5,241 nucleotides of DNA from an uncultured Muribaculaceae bacterium (GTDB taxonomy: Bacteria > Bacteroidota > Bacteroidia > Bacteroidales > Muribaculaceae). The translations under genes and the position numbers were made by a program. Where the stretch lies: assembly GCA_947173755.1 (NCBI GenBank), contig CAMWGM010000125.1, positions 1 through 5,241 of the forward strand, written 5' to 3'. Positions 1-5,074 of this stretch are shown piece by piece. Position 1 is the first letter of the stretch, and each line of letters begins with the position of its first letter. The notes beneath the pieces are model-generated. The model did not search any database and was not told the origin of the DNA. It worked only from the letters and a program-made list of their open reading frames with translations.

Positions 1-252
1 GATCCCCTGATGCTTGTTGAGCGTCATGCCGATTCCGTTACCGGATCCGCAGAGGGCGATTCCGGGATAACACTCCCCATTTTCTACTGCTTCGGCACAG
101 GGATGGGCGAAGTCGGCATAGTCGCAAGAGTCAGCCGAGTAAGTTCCGAAGTCTTTATATTTATAGCCGAGCGATTCGAGATAGCCCTGCAGGAAGCATT
201 TCATTTCATAACCGGCATGGTCCGAGCACATGCCTATCACTTTCTTTTCCAT
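1..252 (-). CDS. rpiB: Ribose-5-phosphate isomerase B, 3' end cut by window edge
   Basis: RpiB interconverts ribose 5-phosphate and ribulose 5-phosphate in the non-oxidative pentose phosphate pathway, in the cytoplasm. Eighty-four N-terminal residues are visible. They begin MEKKVIGMCSDHAGYEMK, with the family's early Asp-His pair (D11, H12) in SDHAGYE. Next come CDYADFAH (43-50) and the catalytic-loop motif CGSGNGIGM (68-76), whose C68 matches the active-site cysteine of E. coli-type RpiB; N79-K80-H81 follow. The family is usually about 145 residues, so roughly 60 C-terminal residues lie left of the window. The ATG at 252 is the only sensible start and lies 13 bases after the DUF5063 gene's stop, so rpiB is probably the promoter-distal gene of the yicC operon. 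No separate promoter is seen in the short gap. The assignment is firm; only the truncation is imposed by the window. Confidence 0.95.
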   Translation of the reverse strand, partial: MEKKVIGMCSDHAGYEMKCFLQGYLESLGYKYKDFGTYSADSCDYADFAHPCAEAVENGECYPGIALCGSGNGIGMTLNKHQGI

Positions 253-265
253 GGTATATAGGGAT

Positions 266-829
266 TTAATAAATTTCAGGTATTGAGCCGTCGACCGACG
301 CGTCATCGTCGTCTTCGGCGAACTGGTTATATCGGAGATTGTTGAGGGGACGGAGAAGATTTACCAGAATCTGGCTCCAATATGACTTGAAATCGTCGTT
401 GACTGCAACCACTGCCTGAAGTATCCAGTCGTTGGGAGCATCCTTGACGGATGCTATGAAATTGTACAGAACCTGAAAAAGGTCGCACACTCCTTCGGAG
501 ATGCTTGCGCCGACAGGCGTGTCGGAATACTTCATGTCTTCTTCGAAAGTATCCAGATAGACGTCGTCAGGTCCGAGCAGATTTTCTATAGAAAGCCTCG
601 TGGCTTCATAGTAGTCCTCGTCGAGAACGGAGTCGATATAAGGCTCCTCATCGGTCAGGGGCCGCTCGGGATTCAGATCGGATGCAGCGATGTAGATGCG
701 GGGCAACAGGCGTAGTATCGTGTTGACGAATGACCGTGCATCGGTCTGCGAAGCGTTCTCCACCGCATAGCAGTATTCGTTACATAGGCCTATGAATGCC
801 AATGTATTATTTGTCAGAACCTGATCCAT
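266..829 (-). CDS. DUF5063 family protein of unknown function
   Basis: A 187-residue acidic, probably all-helical cytoplasmic protein that I recognise as a DUF5063 family member from Bacteroidetes; no biochemical function is known to me. It has no signal peptide or membrane segment. Features include LCNEYCYAVENA near the N-terminus (15-26), LLPRIYIAASDL (41-52) of the kind conserved in the family, a tryptophan-containing helix (NDWILQA, 133-139), and an Asp/Glu-rich tail from about residue 171. I chose the ATG at 829 because family members as I recall them start close to NEYC; an in-frame ATG at 856 would add nine residues (MTISRKTNF), is preceded by AGGAG at very short spacing, and cannot be excluded. 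Either start overlaps the end of nadD (stop at 807), implying translational coupling. Its place between nadD and rpiB suggests a housekeeping role, but this is guilt by association only. Confidence 0.85.
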   Translation of the reverse strand: MDQVLTNNTLAFIGLCNEYCYAVENASQTDARSFVNTILRLLPRIYIAASDLNPERPLTDEEPYIDSVLDEDYYEATRLSIENLLGPDDVYLDTFEEDMKYSDTPVGASISEGVCDLFQVLYNFIASVKDAPNDWILQAVVAVNDDFKSYWSQILVNLLRPLNNLRYNQFAEDDDDASVDGSIPEIY

Positions 830-1394
830 AAAGTTTGTTTTCCTTGATATAGTCATACACTCCTGCCGGCAGGAAATAGGTCATATCCTTGCCGCGGGCG
901 AGAGCCTTGCGGAGGAATGTTGACGAAATGTCGGCTATCGGGGCTTTGATCACTTCGGCCCCGTCGACAAACACCTGACCTATCGGATAACCGGGACGAG
1001 GATAAATCAGCACGCCCCACTTGACGAGGATTATGTCGGAGTCTTTCCACTGGTCGAACACTTTCCAGTTGTCGGCACCGATGATGAGTTTAAACTGGTG
1101 ACGCGGATATCGCTTCGAGAGATAGCGGAGAGTATTGATCGTATACGATGGCCTCGGCATCGAGAGTTCGATGTCGTTCACCTTTATCCCGGGGAAATTT
1201 CCGATGGCGATGTCGAGCATCTTAAGCCGCATCACGTCGGGAATAAGGTCGGCGCTACCCACTTTGAGGGGATTGAGCGGAGAAAGCATGAGCCACACTT
1301 CATCGAAACCTCCGAACTGCTTTACGAACGAGGCAAGCATAAGGTGGCCGATATGAACGGGATTGAAGGATCCTCCGAGAATTCCGATTTTCAT
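807..1394 (-). CDS. nadD: Nicotinate-nucleotide adenylyltransferase (NaMN adenylyltransferase)
   Basis: NadD transfers AMP from ATP to nicotinate mononucleotide, giving deamido-NAD and pyrophosphate, the penultimate step of NAD synthesis in the cytoplasm. The 195-residue length is normal for the family. The nucleotidyltransferase signature GGSFNPVHIGH (7-17) holds the HxGH-type ATP-binding histidines H14 and H17. RPSYTINTLR (81-90), GADNW (106-110) and YPRPGY (131-136) match substrate-binding segments, and ISSTFLR (156-162) is the second nucleotide-binding motif (ISSTxxR). The ATG at 1394 overlaps the gmk stop codon in the sequence ATGA, a classic coupling junction, and the 3' end overlaps the DUF5063 gene by 23 bases. 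No terminator or promoter interrupts the junctions. Nothing is missing from the catalytic motifs, so the enzyme is expected to be active. Confidence 0.97.
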   Translation of the reverse strand: MKIGILGGSFNPVHIGHLMLASFVKQFGGFDEVWLMLSPLNPLKVGSADLIPDVMRLKMLDIAIGNFPGIKVNDIELSMPRPSYTINTLRYLSKRYPRHQFKLIIGADNWKVFDQWKDSDIILVKWGVLIYPRPGYPIGQVFVDGAEVIKAPIADISSTFLRKALARGKDMTYFLPAGVYDYIKENKLYGSGSDK

Positions 1395-1966
1395 GAGTCT
1401 ACAAATTTTCTTATAACTTCGTGGGCATGCTCGACAGCCTGCTCCAGTTGGTCGTTGACGATTACAGTGTCAAACTGAGGTGCGAACGTGAGTTCATACT
1501 CCGCTTTGGCCAGACGCTCCTCGATCGCTTCACGAGAGTCGGTGCCTCGGCCTTCGAGCCGCCGGCGAAGTTCGTCGACGCTCGGCGGCTCGATGAAGAG
1601 ACTGAGTGCCCGTGTTCCGAAAAGCCGTTTGACATTCACTCCGCCTTTCACGTCGATATCGAGGATGACGTTGTGACCTTCACGTGTTATACGGTCTATC
1701 TCGCTTCTTAGAGTGCCGTAATATCTGCCGGGATAGACCTCTTCATATTCCACGAAGGCACCCTCGGTAATTGCCTGCTGAAAACGTGGTGTCGACAGAA
1801 AATAATAGTGCACACCATCTTTTTCCTCCCCGCGCGGGGCGCGGTTGGTGGCCGAGATGCTGAACTGCATGTCGAGATCACCTCCGTCGATCAGACGGCC
1901 GACAATCGTCGATTTTCCCGTGCCCGAGGGTGCGGAGATAATGATGATTTTACCTGTCTTGTCCAT
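1391..1966 (-). CDS. gmk: Guanylate kinase
   Basis: Guanylate kinase phosphorylates GMP (and dGMP) with ATP to give GDP, feeding GTP and dGTP pools. The 191-residue protein has the P-loop APSGTGKS (12-19), then the GMP-binding region SISATNRAPRGEEKDGVHYYF (36-56) with R42 and R45, and EYEEVYPGRYYGT (73-85). DIDVKGG (103-109) follows, and the lid segment with the arginines of EGRGTDS is at 138-144. Asn41 replaces the more usual Thr in the SATTR motif, a mild variation. Start choice: ATG at 1966 shares one base with the yicC stop (TGATG); an in-frame GTG immediately before it is possible but less likely. The gene ends in an ATGA overlap with nadD. The tight yicC-gmk pairing is widespread in bacteria. 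Function is confidently assigned. Confidence 0.97.
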   Translation of the reverse strand: MDKTGKIIIISAPSGTGKSTIVGRLIDGGDLDMQFSISATNRAPRGEEKDGVHYYFLSTPRFQQAITEGAFVEYEEVYPGRYYGTLRSEIDRITREGHNVILDIDVKGGVNVKRLFGTRALSLFIEPPSVDELRRRLEGRGTDSREAIEERLAKAEYELTFAPQFDTVIVNDQLEQAVEHAHEVIRKFVDS

Positions 1967-2844
1967 CACATCACGTTGAGCACCTGCTCCTTGATCTGTT
2001 CGAGTTCGTCCTTCATCATCACCACGAGATGCTGCATCTCCGAGTGGTTGCTCTTCGATCCGAGTGTATTGATCTCCCGGCCCATCTCCTGAGCGATAAA
2101 TCCCAGTTTCTTGCCCTGGGCGTCATCTTCACGCATAGTTTCGTCGAAATAGGAGATATGCTGAGCCAGACGTTGCTTCTCCTCATTGACGTCGAGTTTC
2201 TCGATATAGAAAAACATTTCCTGTTCGAGGCGTGAGCGGTCGAAATCCACACCCTGAAGTTTCTGCAACCCCTCTTCCATGCGGGCGCGTATGCGGGCCA
2301 CGCGTTCACCTTCGTGTCGGGGCACATCCGCAAGAAGAGCGCTTATACGGTCAAGGCGCAGACGGAAAAATGCTTCGAGTTTCTCTCCTTCGGCGCGTCG
2401 GTGGGCCTTGACGGCTTCAATTGCCGATGATAACGTTGCGAAAACCGCTTCTACATCTTCAGCCGAGAGTTCAGTCTGGGTCTCTGTCTTCATCACGTCC
2501 GGAAAACGGAGAAGCACCTGATACCAATCGGTAGGGACACCGATGCCCAATTTATCGGAAACTTCCTCTACCTGCTTTTTGTAAGATTCGAGCATCTGCG
2601 TGTTGAGCGACACCTGATTGGTATCGGGTCCGATGTTTTCGATCGACACTGTCAGATCGATCTTTCCTCTGACAAGACCGGTCGCTACACGGTTGCGCAG
2701 TTCGAGTTCAACCTCGCGCAACTGCGAGGGAACGCGGGCGGCCATATCGACCTGCTTACTGTTTAACGACTTTATTTCAACGGTTATTTTCTTATCGGGC
2801 AGTTCGGTCACAGCCTTCCCAAACCCGGTCATCGAGTATAACAT
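1966..2844 (-). CDS. yicC: YicC family endoribonuclease
   Basis: This 292-residue protein is full length for the YicC family, cytoplasmic RNA-cleaving enzymes reported to act with PNPase in decay of small RNAs such as RyhB in E. coli. The sequence opens with the diagnostic MLYSMTGFGKA and VEIKSLNSKQVDMAARVPSQL (22-42). The C-terminal DUF1732 half contains RAEGEKL (150-156), DVNEEKQRLAQHI (218-230) and the highly conserved GKKLGFIAQEMGREINTLGSKS (244-265). Charged helices likely to form coiled coil lie around 145-195 and 270-292. It is the promoter-proximal gene of the leftward operon; a Bacteroidetes-type -7 box lies 26 bases upstream. It is coupled to gmk by a TGATG junction. What it cleaves in Bacteroidetes is not known to me. 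Confidence 0.95.
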   Translation of the reverse strand: MLYSMTGFGKAVTELPDKKITVEIKSLNSKQVDMAARVPSQLREVELELRNRVATGLVRGKIDLTVSIENIGPDTNQVSLNTQMLESYKKQVEEVSDKLGIGVPTDWYQVLLRFPDVMKTETQTELSAEDVEAVFATLSSAIEAVKAHRRAEGEKLEAFFRLRLDRISALLADVPRHEGERVARIRARMEEGLQKLQGVDFDRSRLEQEMFFYIEKLDVNEEKQRLAQHISYFDETMREDDAQGKKLGFIAQEMGREINTLGSKSNHSEMQHLVVMMKDELEQIKEQVLNVM

Positions 2845-2869
2845 GGTGTGATATCCAATTTTTCTATCG

Positions 2870-2877
2870 CAAAGGTA
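2870..2877 (-). promoter_or_regulatory. Candidate -7 box of the yicC operon promoter
   Basis: Read on the minus strand this is TACCTTTG, a full match to the Bacteroidetes primary-sigma -7 element TAnnTTTG. It would put the transcript start around 2860-2865, leaving a leader of about 20 bases before the yicC ATG. No good TTTG -33 element is visible at the usual spacing, so this is a half-site match only. Confidence 0.5.
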
Positions 2878-2921
2878 ATAAAAAATTCGCTAAAACCCGC
2901 CCCTCGGGATCGGAATTTGAG

Positions 2922-2929
2922 TAATTTTG
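2922..2929 (+). promoter_or_regulatory. Candidate -7 box of the gluQ promoter
   Basis: TAATTTTG matches the Bacteroidetes -7 consensus TAnnTTTG and lies 25 bases before the gluQ ATG, implying a leader of about 20 bases. The -33 region (near 2897-2902) falls in the GC-rich patch at 2896-2913 and has no TTTG, so the promoter may be weak or need an activator. It faces away from the yicC -7 box, with 44 bases between the two. Confidence 0.5.
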
Positions 2930-2954
2930 TACTCGATTGTAATAGTTGTAAGAT

Positions 2955-3905
2955 ATGAATGGACCAACCGGACGTTTCGCCCCCTCCCCCTCCGGCCGGA
3001 TGCATTTCGGCAACATCGTCACTGCTCTCGCCACATGGCTCTCGGTAAAAAGCCGGGGAGGCAGGTGGATTCTGCGCATCGAGGATCTTGATCCTCAGCG
3101 TTCCAAAGAGACGTGGATGAGTCTTATCGAAGATGATCTCCGATGGCTCGGTCTCTCGTGGGACGAAGGGGGAATGGATGATCCATTGTTCAGACAGAGC
3201 AACCGTTCGGAGTTCTATCAGGAGGCGCTCCGCCATCTTATCACAACCGGCATGATTTATCCGTGCTCGTGCACCCGTGCCGAAATCATGGCGACACAGG
3301 CCCCTCATCAGAGTGACGGCCGCATAATCTATGGCGGGAGATGCCGCCCGGCGGTTATGCCTGACAGTAATATCATTTTTCCCCGGACGCCTCATTCGGT
3401 CAGACTCTTCGTGCCCGACGAGACAATCAGTTTCACCGATGGAATTTTCGGTGAGCAGACCGTAAATCTTAGCCGGGAGTGCGGTGACTTTATCCTCAGG
3501 CGCTCCGACGGTGCATGGGCTTATCAGTTGGCCGTAGTGGTCGACGATGCACTGATGGGAGTCGACGAAGTGATGCGTGGCTCCGACCTTCTCCTGTCAG
3601 CCGCTCAGCAGATTCTGCTATACGATCTACTCGGTTATCGGGCGCCGAGATTTATACACCTTCCGCTTATCTGCAATTCGGATGGAAGACGTCTTTCCAA
3701 AAGAGATGGCGGTATGAGCATGGACCGACTCCGTCTCCGCTTCTCTCCTGAGCAACTCCTCGGAAAAGCGGCATGTGTCCTCGGCCTCAGAAACGATGAT
3801 ACCCCCGTTACTCTTGGCGAACTGCTCGCCGGCTTCGACCTTTCAAAAATCAAGAAAACTCTGAGCGTGAACATTGACGGGGATCTGAATGTTATAGAAG
3901 CATAA
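2955..3905 (+). CDS. gluQ: Glutamyl-Q tRNA(Asp) synthetase (GluQ-RS)
   Basis: GluQ-RS activates glutamate with ATP and attaches it to the queuosine base at the wobble position of tRNA-Asp, rather than to a tRNA 3' end. The 316 residues cover only a class I catalytic domain; the anticodon-binding domain of full glutamyl-tRNA synthetase (about 470-500 residues) is absent, which is diagnostic. Visible motifs are RFAPSPSGRMHFGN (7-20, the HIGH equivalent as HFGN), RIEDLDPQR (41-49), a zinc-type C104-x-C106...Y126-x3-C130 site, AYQLAVVVDD (189-198), and RRLSKRDGG (245-253, the KMSKS equivalent). The zinc cysteines favour GluQ-RS over a truncated GltX. The ATG at 2955 puts the HIGH region at the normal distance from the N-terminus. 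It is transcribed divergently from yicC, and the barrel protein gene follows 49 bases downstream. All visible catalytic motifs are intact. Confidence 0.93.
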   Translation: MNGPTGRFAPSPSGRMHFGNIVTALATWLSVKSRGGRWILRIEDLDPQRSKETWMSLIEDDLRWLGLSWDEGGMDDPLFRQSNRSEFYQEALRHLITTGMIYPCSCTRAEIMATQAPHQSDGRIIYGGRCRPAVMPDSNIIFPRTPHSVRLFVPDETISFTDGIFGEQTVNLSRECGDFILRRSDGAWAYQLAVVVDDALMGVDEVMRGSDLLLSAAQQILLYDLLGYRAPRFIHLPLICNSDGRRLSKRDGGMSMDRLRLRFSPEQLLGKAACVLGLRNDDTPVTLGELLAGFDLSKIKKTLSVNIDGDLNVIEA

Positions 3906-3954
3906 TCACTCTACAACTATTTTCAAATTTCTCATCCCCTTCAATTTTTCCCTT

Positions 3955-4458
3955 ATGAAAAAATTACTCCTCTCTCTCTTAGCCCTCATCGCAGTGGCAG
4001 TCGGTGCTTCCGCCCAGCAGATACAGCTTGGTTATGGCGGTTTCACACAGATGGACAACTCTGATATGCATGCTGACGCAGGCAAGATCAACAATGCCTG
4101 GGGCGCGCTGACCGCAGGAGTCAACTTCAACGTGATGCCCAAACTGAAATTAGGTGTCAGTTACACCTTCTCTTCGGCATCTTTCAAAAAATGGGATGGT
4201 AATGCCTACTATCATGTCCTGATGGCCAACGCCTATTATCGTTACTACTCCAATTCTATCGTGCGCCTCTACGGTCATCTTGGAATTGGTGCTGATATCA
4301 CCCATGTTTCGGATATCGACGAGACCAAAGGCTATTTCGCATTCCAGATCTCTCCCCTCGGTGCTGAAGTAGGTCTTTCACCCAAGACAGCGATTTTTGC
4401 CGAACTCGGATATGGTGCCCAGGGTCTCCTGCAGGCCGGTGTCCGATTCAATCTCTGA
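3955..4458 (+). CDS. Small outer membrane beta-barrel protein
   Basis: A 167-residue exported protein. Residues 1-20 form a clear Sec signal peptide: MKK, then a Leu/Ala/Val-rich core, ending GASA with likely cleavage before Q21. The mature part has alternating aromatic and small residues typical of transmembrane beta-strands, for example ALTAGVNFNV (51-60), LKLGVSYTFS (64-73), YYHVLMANAYYRYY (85-98), VRLYGHLGIGADI (103-115), AFQISPLGAEVGLS (129-142) and AIFAELGYGA (146-155). It ends LQAGVRFNL, resembling the barrel-assembly signal of Bacteroidetes outer membrane proteins. The size suits an eight-stranded barrel. I cannot name a substrate or a specific family. No Bacteroidetes -7 box stands out in the 49 bases after gluQ, so it may be read from the gluQ promoter or from one inside gluQ. 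Confidence 0.85.
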   Translation: MKKLLLSLLALIAVAVGASAQQIQLGYGGFTQMDNSDMHADAGKINNAWGALTAGVNFNVMPKLKLGVSYTFSSASFKKWDGNAYYHVLMANAYYRYYSNSIVRLYGHLGIGADITHVSDIDETKGYFAFQISPLGAEVGLSPKTAIFAELGYGAQGLLQAGVRFNL

Positions 4459-4488
4459 TAACAATATTTAATTCATAAACAAAACCTG

Positions 4489-4525
4489 ATGGGGGAACGG
4501 AGTCGCCTTGACACCTTTCCCCCAT
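4489..4525 (+). promoter_or_regulatory. Leader hairpin upstream of the small gene
   Basis: Arms 4489-4497 (ATGGGGGAA) and 4517-4525 (TTCCCCCAT) pair perfectly over 9 bp. Beyond a C-T mismatch the loop can extend with GG/CC and, past an A-A mismatch, GTC/GAC, closing on GCCTT. It lies 18 bases before the ATG at 4544. No T-run follows on the plus strand, so it does not look like an ordinary intrinsic terminator. It could stabilise the 3' end of the upstream barrel-protein message or regulate the next gene. Confidence 0.5.
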
Positions 4526-4527
4526 AA
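4489..4527 (+). other. Possible 12-codon upstream open frame (leader peptide)
   Basis: An ATG-to-TAA frame encoding MGERSRLDTFPP coincides almost exactly with the leader hairpin: its ATG is the first three bases of the left arm and the stop codon ends two bases past the right arm. It ends 16 bases before the small gene's start, in a different frame. The terminal Pro-Pro before stop is a sequence type that can slow ribosomes. Such a short frame can arise by chance, and no Shine-Dalgarno sequence precedes it. Confidence 0.2.
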
Positions 4528-4543
4528 TAAAACTCTCCCGATT

Positions 4544-4780
4544 ATGTCAGACACAATTTCCTATGAGGAGCGTAAAGACCTCCCCGACAGCGCATTCGGA
4601 CTGCCCGAACGTCGCGAGTATCCGTTGATCGACGCAGCTCATGTCAGAGCCGCTGAAGCATATTTCCGTTATTGTCCCGAAGATCTCCGTCCGCGTCTCG
4701 CGAAAGCAATTCTTGCCAAGGCCCACGAATTCGGAGTGAACGTCGAAAGCCCTACCATCCTCAGTTATGCCACTGAATGA
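4544..4780 (+). CDS. Small conserved-looking protein with phage-like LPxxxxYPLxDxxHVxxA motif
   Basis: A 78-residue soluble protein with no signal peptide or membrane segment. Its core FGLPERREYPLIDAAHVRAA (18-37) is followed by a helical half rich in Ala, Arg and Lys: EAYFRYCPEDLRPRLAKAILAKAHEFGV (38-65). The pattern of F-x-(L/V)P-x4-(Y/F)PL-x-D-x2-HV-x2-A, then a helix and LA-x-I-x3-A-x-E-x-G, resembles short segments I know from phage prohead or other structural-gene products (DUF6582-like). This is pattern memory, not a search result. I chose the ATG at 4544; an in-frame TTG at 4508 would start inside the leader hairpin and add unconserved-looking residues. No match to the -7 consensus is seen just upstream, so it may be cotranscribed with the barrel gene. 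Its function is unknown. Confidence 0.7.
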   Translation: MSDTISYEERKDLPDSAFGLPERREYPLIDAAHVRAAEAYFRYCPEDLRPRLAKAILAKAHEFGVNVESPTILSYATE

Positions 4781-4810
4781 ACATCTTCCAATGTTGTAAA
4801 AGACATCACG

Positions 4811-4825
4811 ACTCCGAAACGGAGT
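4811..4825 (+). other. Small perfect hairpin after the small gene
   Basis: ACTCCG and CGGAGT pair over 6 bp around an AAA loop. It is followed by TTAAAA rather than a T-run, and lies immediately before the main terminator stem, so it may add stability to the 3' end of the message. Confidence 0.4.
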
Positions 4826-4827
4826 TA

Positions 4828-4869
4828 AAAACATTAGCCGCGGCTGAAAACAGTCGCGGCTAATGTTTT
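4828..4869. terminator. Bidirectional intrinsic terminator between the small gene and tRNA-His
   Basis: Arms 4828-4846 and 4851-4869 pair over 19 bp around an AAAA loop. The stem core is ACATTAGCCGCG with its complement; the single non-Watson-Crick pair is G-T, which becomes a G-U wobble in the plus-strand transcript. The arms begin with AAAA and end with TTTT, so each direction gains a U-tract at the stem base (extended to five Ts on the minus strand). It sits 48 bases after the small gene's stop and 6 bases past the tRNA 3' end, so it can end both converging transcripts. Confidence 0.9.
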
Positions 4870-4875
4870 ACTTAG

Positions 4876-4950
<75 letters not shown>

Positions 4951-4970
4951 ATTCTTTTGGTTTTGCGGTG

Positions 4971-5002
4971 CAAAGTTAGTAGTTTTTTTTAATACTGCCA
5001 AA
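4971..5002 (-). promoter_or_regulatory. Bacteroidetes-type promoter of tRNA-His
   Basis: Reading the minus strand, TTTG at 5002-4999 (-33) is separated by 20 bases from TAACTTTG at 4978-4971 (-7, full match to TAnnTTTG). Transcription would start near 4960-4966, about 10-15 bases before the tRNA 5' end. The spacer is AT-rich, with a run of eight T residues on the plus strand (4983-4990). It is the best-formed promoter in the window. Confidence 0.8.
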
Positions 5003-5011
5003 TATTTCCTC

Positions 5012-5030
5012 ATATTTTTTTGAAAAATAT
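5012..5030. repeat. AT-only inverted repeat
   Basis: ATATTTTT (5012-5019) and AAAAATAT (5023-5030) form a perfect 8-bp inverted repeat around TTG. It lies between the DUF1016 gene's stop and the tRNA-His promoter. A stem without G-C pairs is weak as a terminator; it may only reflect AT-rich DNA next to the promoter. Confidence 0.35.
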
Positions 5031-5031
5031 T

Positions 5032-5054
5032 CGGATGCTGTCACGGATGCTGTC
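5032..5054. repeat. Two tandem copies of an 11-bp direct repeat
   Basis: CGGATGCTGTC occurs at 5032-5042 and again at 5044-5054, separated by one A, giving a 12-bp period. It lies 20 bases beyond the stop codon of the DUF1016 gene, in a non-coding stretch. It could be a duplication scar or a protein-binding site; function is unknown. Confidence 0.6.
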
Positions 5055-5074
5055 GCAAGATGACTTGTAGACGA

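Noticed and set aside
1098..1478. Plus-strand 126-codon open frame antisense to nadD and gmk
   Set aside because: It lies wholly opposite two enzymes with intact catalytic motifs; no promoter or recognisable protein features.
1967..1969. GTG as an alternative gmk start just before the ATG
   Set aside because: The adjacent ATG gives the usual N-terminus and a standard TGATG coupling junction; the GTG would add only one residue.
2829..3395. Long minus-strand open frame (188 codons) antisense to gluQ and running over the divergent promoters into the yicC start
   Set aside because: It overlaps a well-supported gluQ on the opposite strand and both promoter candidates; its predicted protein has no recognisable domain and an odd composition, as expected for an antisense shadow.
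4508..4543. TTG start extending the small protein by 12 residues
   Set aside because: The extension begins inside the leader hairpin and encodes MTPFPHNKTLPI, which looks like untranslated sequence; the ATG at 4544 gives a clean start.
4780..4795. Short inverted repeat AACAT/ATGTT just after the small gene
   Set aside because: Five AT-rich pairs with a 6-base loop are expected by chance; the real terminator is 30 bases further on.
4547..4834. Minus-strand 95-codon open frame opposite the small gene
   Set aside because: It starts next to the terminator stem, would be read from no visible promoter, and the plus-strand frame has the better protein features.
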